Notes under the pieces: generated by a model | Told to the model about the DNA's origin: nothing | What the model saw: only the letters and a program-made list of their open reading frames with translations | Databases searched by the model: none | DNA from: Trachelipus rathkii | Taxonomy: Eukaryota; Arthropoda; Malacostraca; Isopoda; Trachelipodidae | Direction of reading: 5' to 3' | DNA: 64,000 nt | NCBI GenBank assembly: GCA_015478945.1 | Contig: JABUQX010028486.1 | Span: 1 to 64,000 of the forward strand | Made by a program: the position numbers and the translations under genes | Part shown: one piece after another, positions 1-12,579 of the stretch | Numbering within the stretch: position 1 is the first letter of the stretch | How the letters are laid out: every line of letters begins with the position of its first letter

Positions 1-59
1 AATAGCGTGATAAAAAACAACAACATGCTTGCATAAGCATTATTGAGGCGTGCCGCAAT

Positions 60-230
60 CGCATCCGCAAATCTAGGAGGTCTGAAAACCCCAACCGCAA
101 ATCTATTAGGTCTTAACATTGGCATCCGAATCCACAAATTGAGTTGGTCTAACATAAGATTGCGCAAATCTATACAGTCTGGCAACCAATTTCGTAAACT
201 GACATGATCTAACATTCGCATGAACATCCG
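60..230. repeat. Degenerate minisatellite, unit about 30-35 bp
   Basis: A phrase like CCGCAAATCTAGGAGGTCT recurs four to five times with drift, at about 68, 98, 131, 163 and 191. Spacing is about 30-35 bp. No coding potential is visible. It could be an old satellite or the subterminal repeat of a transposon whose end lies outside the window. Confidence 0.6.
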
Positions 231-368
231 TATAGGAGAATCAGAAATATATACCTACAGTATGAGTCAGTCAAACATGCAACATTCGAATTTAAAAACA
301 ATGAAAATTTTATGCCGGATATCCGAATTAGCGGATGTTCTGAAATCTTAAATCCGATCTCACTACAA

Positions 369-848
<480 letters not shown>

Positions 849-931
<83 letters not shown>
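849..931. repeat. (TA)n microsatellite
   Basis: About 83 bp of TA dinucleotide, followed by a short interrupted ATAT tail to about 948. Confidence 0.95.
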
Positions 932-933
<2 letters not shown>

Positions 934-949
934 TATACATATATATATA

Positions 950-1473
950 CTCACTATTTACTGCTCTTATATATATTAGGAATGAAATTTTTCCCTTTGG
1001 AGTTGCTCAGTAAAGAATCTAAAAAACTTTAAGACTAGCTACAAAATACATCCACATACGAAGAGCGCATTCATCGTTCTGACAAAAGGGCACAAAACTT
1101 GTAGATTTATCTTAGATACATAAGCGATTTACAAATTTGAAGATCTAACATCATCTTTAAGAATTTCATGATATTATTAACCTTTTTTGTCAGTATCATT
1201 ATATATGCAATCTTAATCTCGTCGGGTCATAGGTAGTGGCCTATACTTCCCCTAATTAACAAAGGAAATCGGGAAAATAGATAAAGTGTTTCAGACTTTA
1301 CCAGTGGAGTAGATGTAAGATTGAGCATAGCAGTTATGTCTCGAGTCAAAGAATTTGACAGACAAAAGGATGAGAGTGTGCAGAAAGGAGTTTAGCACGA
1401 TTCCTTCTCAATTAAGGAGGCATCCAACTGGAGAGCTCAGAAGAGCAGTGTTTGTTGTTATAGCGATAGTATA

Positions 1474-1477
<4 letters not shown>
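950..1477. other. Unassigned AT-rich sequence
   Basis: No open frame of note, RNA-like fold or transposon hallmark was recognised here. Confidence 0.4.

Positions 1478-1520
<43 letters not shown>
1478..1520. repeat. (GA)n microsatellite
   Basis: An uninterrupted GA dinucleotide run of about 43 bp. Confidence 0.95.
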
Positions 1521-1524
<4 letters not shown>

Positions 1525-1890
1525 AATCTTTTAGAAGAAATTATAATATGAGGCATAAAGGAATTAGATGGGTGGAGAAGGAGGAATAGCTCTGGAATCA
1601 TCTAAAGAGGAATTAGAGGCAGATGTATGAACGTAGAGTTCTGCTTTAACAGAAAGAAAAACATATGCAAGTGCTGTCGAAGAAATTAAAGAAAGAAATA
1701 TTTGACATTTTTGCAAAATGCCAGAAAGGACGTGAGGAAAAGAAACTAGAAAGATTGTTGCATTTTCTACGGAGAAAAAAAGTTTTAGTGTTACGAAGTT
1801 TAGATTTGACACAATTCAGGAATAATGTGAAGAAGCGTGAGATTCCGGAGTTTGGGAGCCATTTTAAATGAATGAGTGGGAGATTTTACT
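1521..1890. other. Unassigned sequence with a short Lys-rich open frame
   Basis: A plus-strand frame at 1665-1871 could encode a 68-residue Lys/Arg/Leu-rich peptide (residues such as KKLKKEIFDIF). It might be a relic of a LINE ORF1 coiled coil. I cannot match it to a family and do not call it a gene. Confidence 0.3.
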
Positions 1891-1895
1891 CTCCA

Positions 1896-1975
1896 TCAGC
1901 GGTATTCGAACGGTGAACTCCGCGTCAGCATGATGTAACAATGACCGGGAGCTTTATCCACTAAGCAGAATCCTT
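1896..1975 (-). repeat. tRNA-derived SINE head (minus strand)
   Basis: Read on the minus strand, this has the internal RNA polymerase III promoter of a tRNA: an A-box-like TTAGTGGATAAAGC (about 1951-1965) and a B-box GTTCGAATACC (about 1900-1910). The boxes are tRNA-like in spacing. The acceptor ends do not pair and no intact tRNA cloverleaf closes, so this is a SINE head and not a functional tRNA gene. It is a different head from the SINE at 2361. Confidence 0.65.
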
Positions 1976-2360
1976 GCGGTGAATAGCACGAGAACAAGCA
2001 TAAGTACGACTGCAAGTCTGAAAAGCTTGTGGAACCAAAATACCAAAAATATTTCCTCGTGGTTGACGTTGGCTTTTCGTGCGGAAGACTTGAAGAGATA
2101 GAACAGTGTACAGACATAAGAAGGTGATAGGATGAATTCAGAAGTAGAGGTTTAACAATATTAAGAGAAGGGGTAGAGGTCAAGAATGTTGGGTTCTACA
2201 GTAGCCAAGATATAGTTAAATAAACTGCTATCATCTGTGACTATTAATCTGAATATAGAAATCGGAAACAAAGTTCACTAGCTGTATCTTGGGAACTAGA
2301 AAAAAAATCAGTTAGATGATGAACACAGAAATTACCTAAAATAATGATTTCAGAGAATTT

Positions 2361-2513
2361 AGAAAGCCGTAAAGCAATCGGTAGAGCGACAGAGTCATAA
2401 AGGCCAGGTTTGATCCCTAGTCCGGATCCTAGAGAAGTTCCCCAAGAAATTCCTCTAGAATAGGGCTATGCCCCGTGAGTGTGAACTTTAAAAAAAAAAA
2501 AAAAAAAAAAAAA
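2361..2513 (+). repeat. tRNA-derived SINE with poly(A) tail
   Basis: The head carries an A-box-like ATCGGTAGAGCG (about 2377) and a B-box-like GGTTTGATCCC (about 2407). The body ends in GGGCTATGCCCCGTGAG followed by a 22-base poly(A) at about 2490-2513. The same body and tail recur at 21.42-21.66 kb. The 3' end resembles the end of the LINE at 14.8 kb, which suggests that LINE's machinery mobilised it. Confidence 0.75.
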
Positions 2514-3224
2514 TATTTTGGAACTTAGACAGGCAAAAACATTTTAGAATCATTAGAATTGGAAGATAAATAGAGAAAACAAATGAATTTTATCATGGAT
2601 TGTCTTGAGAGCCTAAGTCACAAGATAAAAAAAAATTTGAGATTCACACTAAAGACGAGGACAAAATAGCATCGTTGCACACATATGCCATACCCTCTAA
2701 GTTTAGAAAACTAAAGGACAGAGATAGTAAGAGGCTAGAAGGGAGGAAGGTTTTGGCTTTGATGTGTTTAAGTATAAGTGGTTCAGTCCAAGAACAATAA
2801 GAGTGAGTCTACAGGAAGAGTCCAAATTAGAATAAAGACACAGATATTTAGAAATTTATGAATAAGAAAATTGTGTGCACCAGAGCAAATTAATCATGGT
2901 TAAGTTTTGGTGGCACCAATCTCATCACCATGATTCGCCAACCTCAAGTGATGATGGGGGGAGAGAGGAGGGAATGTGAAGGAGGGCACTATTTGAATCC
3001 ACCTCTCAAAGCATCATTAGAGGCAGATTTTGATTCATAAAACTTCAAAGGACTGATGATAAAAATATTGAGTGTGTGAAAGTTTTGTTGGATATGTGTG
3101 AAGATTGGGTAGGGAGCAGGAGGGAGAATTCACTGAACAAGTTCAACAGGCACTCTAGTTTAAGAATGAGAGGGTAGGGGAAGCGCAAAAGGATGAAACA
3201 AAGAAAAACGACGTGGGGAATTGA
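2514..3224. other. Unassigned sequence
   Basis: Purine-rich DNA without a long open frame. Some stretches recall the style of RTE copies in this window, but I could not align any part confidently. Confidence 0.4.
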
Positions 3225-3583
<359 letters not shown>

Positions 3584-3639
3584 CTCTTTCTTCCATACTA
3601 TACTACTCTTTGCTCTTTCTCTGCTACCACTATATATAT

Positions 3640-5095
3640 ATATATGTTAAAAGTCGATGAAGAAAATAGGAAAACATGTGAGGGTACTTGCCAAATAAAA
3701 GCTATAAGATTTAAGATGTAAGAGGTATGAAAACAAGATGAAACTGAGCAAATCTGGAAGCAAAATGATGGGAAACCTTTGTTAGTAATACAAGGAAGTA
3801 CTGTGGATATTGCCAAGAAACCCAGCAGTAAGAATGTTAATAGTGAGTGGTAGAATGAGGGTGATGTAAGAGAGGTTAAAAGTAAAAAAGAAGGGTAGTT
3901 GAATGTGCTAAAAAGCCAATGATGAAGGTCTCAAAAGAAAGGGGTATGGAAATATATAAGGAGGATTACCTGAATGGAATCAAAAGTATACATGTATGTC
4001 GATACTCGATAGTGAAGCGTATTAGAATAAAATAAAATTGAAAAGTTGAATGAATTTAATAATTTTATTATTTTATGTATGTGAATTGGGTGATGAAAAA
4101 TTAGGGTGGTAGGAGAGGGTGTTAGACATAGGGACTAAGAAGGGTTTAGGGTTTCCTGATTTTGCTTAGTGATGATTTGGTTTTGTTTGGTGAATCTGAA
4201 AAAAGTTTGAGAGGATTGAGTAAAGGGGTTTCTCAGGTGTGTAAGATGGGTTTAAAGTAAATGTAGGAAAAGTAAGGTGATGGTAAGGTAGTGGGAAAAG
4301 TCCATATCTGAGTTAAAATATTTAATCTATTTGTTCTATGAAAGGAAACGGATGATACAGAATGAAGTAGGAAAGTTTGTGAATGGTAGTAAGATGGCTG
4401 GTGCAATTAAATCCTTTATGGATGTGAAGGGCAAACTATAGTACTGGATGAGGATATGCTGTTACCGATGTTAATGTACAGTAGTGAAGCTATGGTGTGG
4501 AATAAAGAGATATATAGATTTAAAAGTACAATGTGTTCGGATGAACAATCTTAGGGACGTGTGTTAGGTGTAGGAAAAATTGATAAAATGAGGAATGAAG
4601 GTGTTAAGAGTTAGGGTGTGCGGAAAGGTATAAATTTGAGAATATGCGAGAGTGCATTAAGATGGTTTGGTCATATTCAAAGAATGGAAAATAGTCGGTT
4701 GGTTAAGCGAATGTATAGTGGTGAGTGTGCTGGGAATCAACCGGCTGGAAACCGAAGAAAAAAAGTGGACTGGGTCAGTAAAGGAATGCCTGAAGAGGAA
4801 AGGAATGTGAGTTTGGCAGGCGAGAAGAAAGAGGTACATAACAGGAATGAATGGCGAGGTTTTTGTTAGGGAGGGTATAGTTTTGGGCCTGGCGAAGGAG
4901 ATGAACCCTACATTGACGAGATATCATGGTAGGGGTCCATCGCGGTCTTATGAAGTTCTAGGGTGAATATTTTTTTTTACTGCGACGACTCTCAATTAAG
5001 GGTATTAGGGAGGGGCTTTCCATTCTTACGTCATGCTCTTCACTAACGCCTGTTCCGGTGTATGTTGCGCAGCTCACCTTCAATGGAAAGGAGAG
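3640..5095 (+). pseudogene. RTE-clade LINE, internally deleted copy
   Basis: This is a decayed copy of the RTE element at 5.87-8.53 kb. The block 3740-3960 matches about 6270-6480 of that copy. The sequence then jumps at about 4000-4025 to the part equivalent to about 7320, so the fingers and early palm of the reverse transcriptase are missing. The polymerase dyad region (about 4165-4195) has lost its frame. The C-terminal arm survives at 4618-4730 (residues RWFGHIQRME and LVKRMYSGEC), followed by a 3'UTR ending near CGCAGCTCACC at about 5068. Frameshifts and stops are frequent, so it cannot encode an active enzyme. Confidence 0.75.
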
Positions 5096-5305
5096 ATATA
5101 CATACCTATACTATATCATATACCTATATATATGCTACATATCACTATATACATATACTATATATATATATATATACCTGCATATATATGCACTACTGAG
5201 ACAAGAAGAGATGGCTCTTTTGCTATGACATTAAAATGTTCCGTTAAATGTGTCGAGAATATTTTTATACTTTTAAATTTTAACTTATTCCTACAAAATT
5301 TTCTC

Positions 5306-5747
<442 letters not shown>

Positions 5748-5785
<38 letters not shown>

Positions 5786-5868
5786 TAACACCACTAATAC
5801 TATATATACCCTCTACTATATATATACTCTCTTATATATATATATACTTTTACTATATATATATATAG
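5748..5868. repeat. (TA)n and imperfect ATAT tract
   Basis: A clean TA run (5748-5784) is followed by interrupted TATATA/ACTC segments up to the start of the RTE copy. Confidence 0.9.
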
Positions 5869-5869
5869 A

Positions 5870-6650
5870 AGGTGATTGATTTCTGTGAAGAGAGAGGTAT
5901 GTGTGTAAGTAATACTTTCTTTAAACACAAGAGTATCCATAAGTATACTAGAGTTAGGCATGAAGGTAGAGATAGTAATCAGAAATTAGAAAAGTAATAA
6001 TTGATTTTGTATTTAGTGAAGAAGGAGATGTTGAGTATGTAATTGGATTATTAAGTCAGTGAGGGTTTTGGAATAGGATTATCAGGATCAGTATATTGTT
6101 TATGTAAGTAAGTTAGTGGGGGCTTGGATGGGAGAGGAAGGTGATAAGAAAGAGTAAAAATTCAAAAATTAGGAAATTTAGGAAGTTAAAATTGAACAAG
6201 ACAAGAGAAGGATAAAAGTATGTAAGGCACTCCGCTAAGTAAATCGAGTTGAATGTGAACGAGTTGATACTAAACAAATCTAAGGGCAAATGAAGGAAGC
6301 AATTGTTGGTAGTGCAAGGAAATGTGGATGTGCTAAAAAGTAGGAAGTGAGAATGTGTAGCGAATGGTGGAATGAAGGAGTGATGAAAGCGGTTAAGGTA
6401 AAAAGAAGCGTGGTTAGATGTGCACTAAAAGCAAATGATGAAGTTTCAAAAAGAAAGATGCTTGGAATTATATAAGGGAGGAAGAAATACTAAAGGTGCA
6501 TACGTAGGAGAGAAAACAAGAGGTAAATGAACAGTTTGGAAAGAGGATGAATGAGGACATACAGGGAATAGGAAGCTCTTCTGGAAGGAAGCGCGAAAGG
6601 TTAAGAATGAGAATAAAGGAATCTAATTAAAATAATAGATATTAATGGTT
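5870..6650 (+). pseudogene. RTE LINE, endonuclease-domain remnant
   Basis: This is the 5' part of the RTE element that continues at 6668. A frame starting near 5870 reads FCEERGMCVSNTFFKHK and later IDFVFSEEGD. This resembles the C-terminal half of RTE-type AP endonuclease, where an N-T-[WF]-F motif precedes the catalytic I-D-[FY]-V strand. The N-terminal endonuclease part is absent, cut at the (TA)n tract. From 6060 to 6650 the linker to the reverse transcriptase is broken by several frameshifts. Confidence 0.6.
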
Positions 6651-6667
6651 ATTTTGTAACTAGTGAA

Positions 6668-8178
6668 ATGGATGTGAGGGAGTGTGGAAAGAACATCGAC
6701 AATCTGCACAATATTAACAGTAATGATGAGGTGTTAGTGAATGTGTGTGGTTTTGATGGTGCAAGAAGGAATAGGTATTTTGGGGATGAGGTTATTAGTA
6801 AGGAGGAGGTAATGGGTAGAGTGAGAAAGTTGAAGAATGGTAAATCTGCAGGTATAGATGAAATTACTGGTGAAATGATCAAGAACGGAGGCGAGATGGT
6901 GATTGATTGGATTTGGAGGTTGTGTAATAAAGCGTTTATGGAGGGTATAGTTCCAAGGGATTGGAGGAGAGCGGTAATAGTACCCTTATATAAGGGTAAG
7001 GGAGAAAAGGGGAACTGTAGGAATTATAGGGGAATAAGTTTATTAGTGTTGTAGGAAGGTATATGGTATTTTGGTCGAAAAGTGCGTCGAGTGACTGAGG
7101 GACTAATTGGTGAAGAGCAAGGTGCGTTTAGGAGTGGTAGAGGATGTGTGGATCAAATCTTTACATTGAAACAAATGATTGAGAAAATGAGGGAGAAGAA
7201 TAAATTATATTTAGGTTTTATGGATTTGCAACAGGCGTATGATAGAGTTAATAGGGAAGCTTTATGGCAGGTATTAGTGATATATGGTGTTGGTGGTAGA
7301 CTTCTGAATGGAATTAAAGTATGTATGACGATAGTGAAGCGTGTGTAAGAATAAATGGTGTCAATGGTGATTGGTTTAGGATTAATAGCGGAGTGAGACA
7401 GGGTTGTGTTATGTCTCATTGGTTATTCAATTTGTATATGGATGGGGTTATGAAAGAATTCGAGGTGGGGATGGCAGGAAATGGTGTTAGAATGATGGAG
7501 AATGGAGATGAGTGGAGGTTGCCCTACCTATTATATGCGGATGATTTGGTTCTGTGTGGCGAATCTGAAGAGAGTTTGAGAGGATTGGTAGAGATTTGGC
7601 AGGGTGTGTAAAAGGAGGGGTTTGAAAGTAAACGTAGATAAGAGTAAGGTTATGGTTGTGAGTGAGGACAGTCCTCAGTGTGAAGTTATGTTAGATGGTG
7701 AGCAGCTGGAGCAAGTGTCTGAGTTTAAATATTTAGGGTATGTGTTGGATGAGAAGGGAACGGATGATGCAGAGTGTAGTAGGAAAGTTGTGAATGGCAG
7801 GAAGGTTGCTGGTGCAATTAAATCGTTGGTGAATGTAAAGGGACTAAGTCTTGAGTGCGCTAGAGGAGTCTTACATGAGGGTATGTTGTTACCTGTGTTA
7901 TTATGGTAGTGAGGACTATGGTCTGGAATAAAGTATAGATCTAAAGTTCAATGTGTTCAGATGGACAATCTTAGGGCATGCTAGGTGTGAGAAGAATTAA
8001 TAAAATGAGGAATGAACGTATTAGAGAGTTGTGTGGTGTGAAGAAAGGGGTAAATGAGAGAATAAATGAAAGTATGTTGAGATGGTTTGGTCATGTGGAA
8101 AGGATGAATGATAGTCAGTTGGTTAAGCGGATGTATAGTGGCGAGTGTTGGGAACCGACTGAAGAAAAATTGGATTGA
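6668..8178 (+). pseudogene. RTE LINE reverse transcriptase, frameshifted
   Basis: The reverse transcriptase copies element RNA into DNA at a nicked target. It is spread over consecutive frames: 6668-7054 (fingers, KSAGIDEITGEM, RRAVIVPLYKGKG, NYRGISLL), 7082-7348 (EEQGAFRSGRGCVDQIF and LGFMDLQQAYDRV, the motif with the first catalytic Asp), 7321-7611 (RQGCVMS and the YADD dyad at 7534-7545), 7604-7909 (thumb) and 7978-8178 (C-terminal RWFGHVERM, LVKRMYSGEC). The catalytic residues are intact but at least four frameshifts or stops separate the pieces. The 3'UTR runs to an A-rich tail near 8510-8535. Motif order and the C-terminal arm fit the RTE clade. Confidence 0.85.
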
Positions 8179-8528
8179 GTCGGTGAACAAATTTACAGGA
8201 GAGAAATGTGAGTTTGGTAGAGGCGAAAAGAAGGTGTATAACAGGGTGAATGGCGGGGGTTGTGAGGGGGTATGGTTGTGGCCCCACCTGGGCAAGGATG
8301 AACCCTTACACTGACGATATACCATAGTGAGAGTCCATCAGCTGTCCCATGAAGCTCTAAGGTGGATTTCTGACTGCGATGAGTTCTCGCTAATTAATAG
8401 TACATGGTACTGAGGGGCGGTAAGGCTGGGCTTTCTTTTCGACTTATATCATGTCTTCTACTGCTTTTCTTTTCCGATGCGTGTCACGCACCTCACTCCA
8501 TTCTTGGGAAAAAAAAAAAAGAAAAAGA

Positions 8529-8535
<7 letters not shown>

Positions 8536-8625
<90 letters not shown>

Positions 8626-8627
8626 AC

Positions 8628-8696
<69 letters not shown>
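8536..8696. repeat. (TA)n microsatellite after the RTE tail
   Basis: Two TA runs separated by AATTTACCCT start immediately after the A-rich tail of the RTE copy. The adjacency suggests that the repeat grew from the LINE tail or that the LINE sits in a TA target. Confidence 0.95.
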
Positions 8697-10125
<1,429 letters not shown>

Positions 10126-10194
10126 AATACATATTTTTTTATATATATATGTATATAAAGATGAATAGGAAGATGAAACATAATATTTAACTAA

Positions 10195-11130
10195 CATTTA
10201 TTATAATGGACATTTCGGGTATATAACAGTTACCCATCATCAGCACTGCAATTGAAATAAAATAATATAATTTTATAACACAAAATATAAATAAAATGAA
10301 CTAATATAAAAAACTGTAATACAATAAATGAACACATAAATTTAAAATAAATAAATCACACGAAAAAAGTACCTAAGATTGAGTTAGGTTTCATTTACAG
10401 AGAAGGCGAAATGCAAACTGAAAGTTAAGAAAATTTGTTTACAGTGAAAATAAAAAATTAATTAATGAGTGAAGAGGGAGATGGATGACAAATCCTTATT
10501 TAATTCGGGGTTTAATTCAAAAATGTAGAGAGACTCAAAAGAATCTTTGTCGAGTTGATCATTGGCAGAGGATAGGGAACTAAAAATTTTTTGTGCAATA
10601 AGGGTGATTATTTTGAAAGGCATAATTGCGTATGGAGGAGTTTTCTGGGGTTGTGATAGGTAAATCAGTTCTATAAGAAACTCCCAGGTGTTTCGAGTCC
10701 TCAAGTGAAGTTGGAGGCCTGTTTGGCCCACATAGCGGTCACACTTATCCAAATATACTAATGAGGACCTCATATGTAGAGAAAGAGAATCTTTATGGGG
10801 AAAATTTAAATACCTTGATTTATTAATAGGAATGAAAATAAAGCGAGCAAAGGAAAAAGCATTGGATGAAATTAACGATTGATAGTTTTCTAAGTTTTGC
10901 GGTGCTGACCGAAAGAGCAGATTTTTAGATAGATTTGTTTGGGACATTGGGACTTTGAAATTTAAAAGGCTGGAAATATGATTATAAGAAAAGTCATTTA
11001 CTAGAAGTTGTAATAGTGTTGTGAGGAAGAAGAGATTGCAAAAAGGCAAATGGGACCGTATTGTATTTCAAGGGTGGAAGAGCCACCTGAGGAGCATAAG
11101 TTAAGCACGAAGAATTTTGCATTGTAGTGA
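10195..11130 (-). pseudogene. Penelope-like element fragment with GIY-YIG endonuclease
   Basis: A 195-residue minus-strand frame (11049-10462) encodes the C-terminal part of a Penelope-like retroelement. Residues SSLVYLDKCDRYVGQTGLQL form the first GIY-YIG strands (the VYL...YVGQT variant typical of this class). The end reads FESLYIFELNPELN, matching the E-S-L-x-I...P-x-L-N tail of Penelope endonucleases. The reverse transcriptase is missing (5' truncated). Downstream, 10460-10200 is an AT-rich tail with a hammerhead-like core. A second copy lies head-to-head at 11290-12260. Confidence 0.8.
10203..10250 (-). ncRNA. Hammerhead-ribozyme-like motif in Penelope tail
   Basis: On the minus strand the conserved core CTGATGA (10243-10237) is followed by a stem II of GGGTA/TACCC (10235-10231 with 10221-10217) around a loop of 9 bases. 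Then come GAAA (10216-10213) and TGTC with the presumed cleavage site after the C at about 10209. Bases GTG before CTGATGA can pair with CAT after the GTC (stem I, including a G-U pair). Stem III is almost absent. Ultra-short stem III hammerheads are an established feature of Penelope-like elements. Activity here is inferred and untested. Confidence 0.7.
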
Positions 11131-11289
11131 ACAGTTTGTATTTGGAGGGGAGAAAGCTAAAAGTAAGACCTAATGTATGTAGTAGAAGGTTTTCCTGTTT
11201 CTCCCACTCAAATACAAACTATCTTCACCCATCTAAAAATTGGAGGAAAACTAAAAAATTAAGACTAATGCTTTAGTAGAAGAAGGTTT
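11131..11289. other. Centre of the Penelope-like inverted repeat
   Basis: The two arms meet here. A phrase containing GTAGAAGGTTTTCCTG (about 11181) recurs near 11279 in direct orientation. The Penelope similarity of both arms continues into this spacer, so the junction may be an inverted dimer with a short overlap. Confidence 0.5.
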
Positions 11290-12260
11290 TCTGTTTTCTC
11301 CCCTCCAAATACAACTGTCACTACAATGCAGAATTTTCCGTGCCTTTAACTTGCTCCTCATGGTGGTCTTTCCACCTTGAAATACAATATCTGTCCCATT
11401 TTGCCTCTTTCCTCACAACACTATTACAAACCCAGTAAACGACTTCTTAACCTGTATTTCACTAATTTCCAAGATCCAACACGTCCTGACAACTTATATC
11501 AAAAATTCGTTCTTCGGTCTAACACCAGCTTTTGTAACTCTCAATCACTCATCAATGCTTTATTTTATAACTTTATTTTCATTTCCTATTCATATACAGT
11601 CTTCAAATTTTCCGCCATAAGATTCTGCCTCTCTATGTGGTCCTGTTTAGTATATTTGTATAAGTGTGCGGACTGCAACGTCCGCTAAGTGGGCCAAACA
11701 GGCCTCTAACTTTACTTGAGGATCTCGAAACACTGGAGAGTTTCTCAAAGAAGTAAAGTCTTCCGGGAGGGACGATATTTCAAAATAATCCCTAAAAAGC
11801 CAAGGAAGTAAAGACTCCCAGGAGGCAGAAAGGAATTTTTGTAAATTCTCTCATTTTTGAATTAAAGCCCGAATTAAATAAAAGATTGATCATCCCCTCT
11901 TCTACTCATTAATTAGTATATATCCCAACCAAGTACTTTTTTTCTCACTATGACAAATTTTCTTAACTTTCAGTTTTCATTTCGCCTTCTCTGTAAACCT
12001 AACTCCAATCTTAGGTACTTTTCGTGTATTTATTTATTTAAATTTATTGTTCTATTTATTGTATTACAGTTTTATATTAATTCATTTATTTATATTTTGT
12101 GTTATAAAATTATACTATTATTTATTTCAGTACAGTGCTGATAGTGGAGTAACATTATATACCCAACGTCCATATAATAAAATATTTACCAAATTATGCT
12201 TCATCTTCCCTCTTCATATTTACAAATGTCGGTTTCACCTGGAACAAAATATTAATTAAT
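11290..12260 (+). pseudogene. Penelope-like element fragment, inverted partner
   Basis: This is a plus-strand copy of the fragment at 10195-11130, more decayed. The frame 11377-11688 contains LSMWSCLVYLYKCADC, the GIY-like strand, and then a stop just before the position of YVGQT. Further frameshifts break the rest of the endonuclease. The tail 11950-12180 aligns with the reverse complement of 10430-10200, including the AAATTTTCTTAACTTTCAG and TTATATTTTGTGTTATAAAA phrases. Confidence 0.75.
12132..12180 (+). ncRNA. Degenerate hammerhead-like motif
   Basis: This corresponds to the minus-strand motif at 10203-10250, but the core reads CTGATAG and not CTGATGA. Stem II is weakened and the GAAA box reads CAAC. 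The ACGTCC cleavage-site region is kept. By the known requirements of the hammerhead core, this copy should be inactive, unless the differences are assembly errors. Confidence 0.55.
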
Positions 12261-12269
12261 TTGTAATCG

Positions 12270-12270
<1 letters not shown>

Positions 12271-12313
<43 letters not shown>

Positions 12314-12350
12314 TCTTTCTATAACATATATATACTCTATACTCTATATT
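12271..12350. repeat. (TA)n microsatellite
   Basis: A TA run of about 42 bp is followed by interrupted ATAT segments. Confidence 0.9.
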
Positions 12351-12579
12351 AATTAACTAAATAATTTTGAAAAGGAACGGAAAATATTTGACTTTCTTGA
12401 AGATATTTACTTTAAATAAATAATACATTAATATTTTAACAATTATATTTATTTCCTTTGCCGAATTCGTTTGATATATGTTTCGAATATTTTTATGTTA
12501 AAAACTCGGGAAAAATTATAATTTGGCCTCAATTTTAATTTGAAATCATAGTAAATACAAAAATTGATTATATTGGTGA

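Noticed and set aside
60..230. CRISPR array
   Set aside because: The repeats are degenerate, and no constant repeat/unique spacer alternation exists. The DNA is clearly eukaryotic.
1896..1975. A genuine tRNA gene
   Set aside because: A and B boxes are present but the acceptor stem does not pair. Other tRNA-like spots (2361, 21419, 29590, 62575) also continue into shared SINE bodies.
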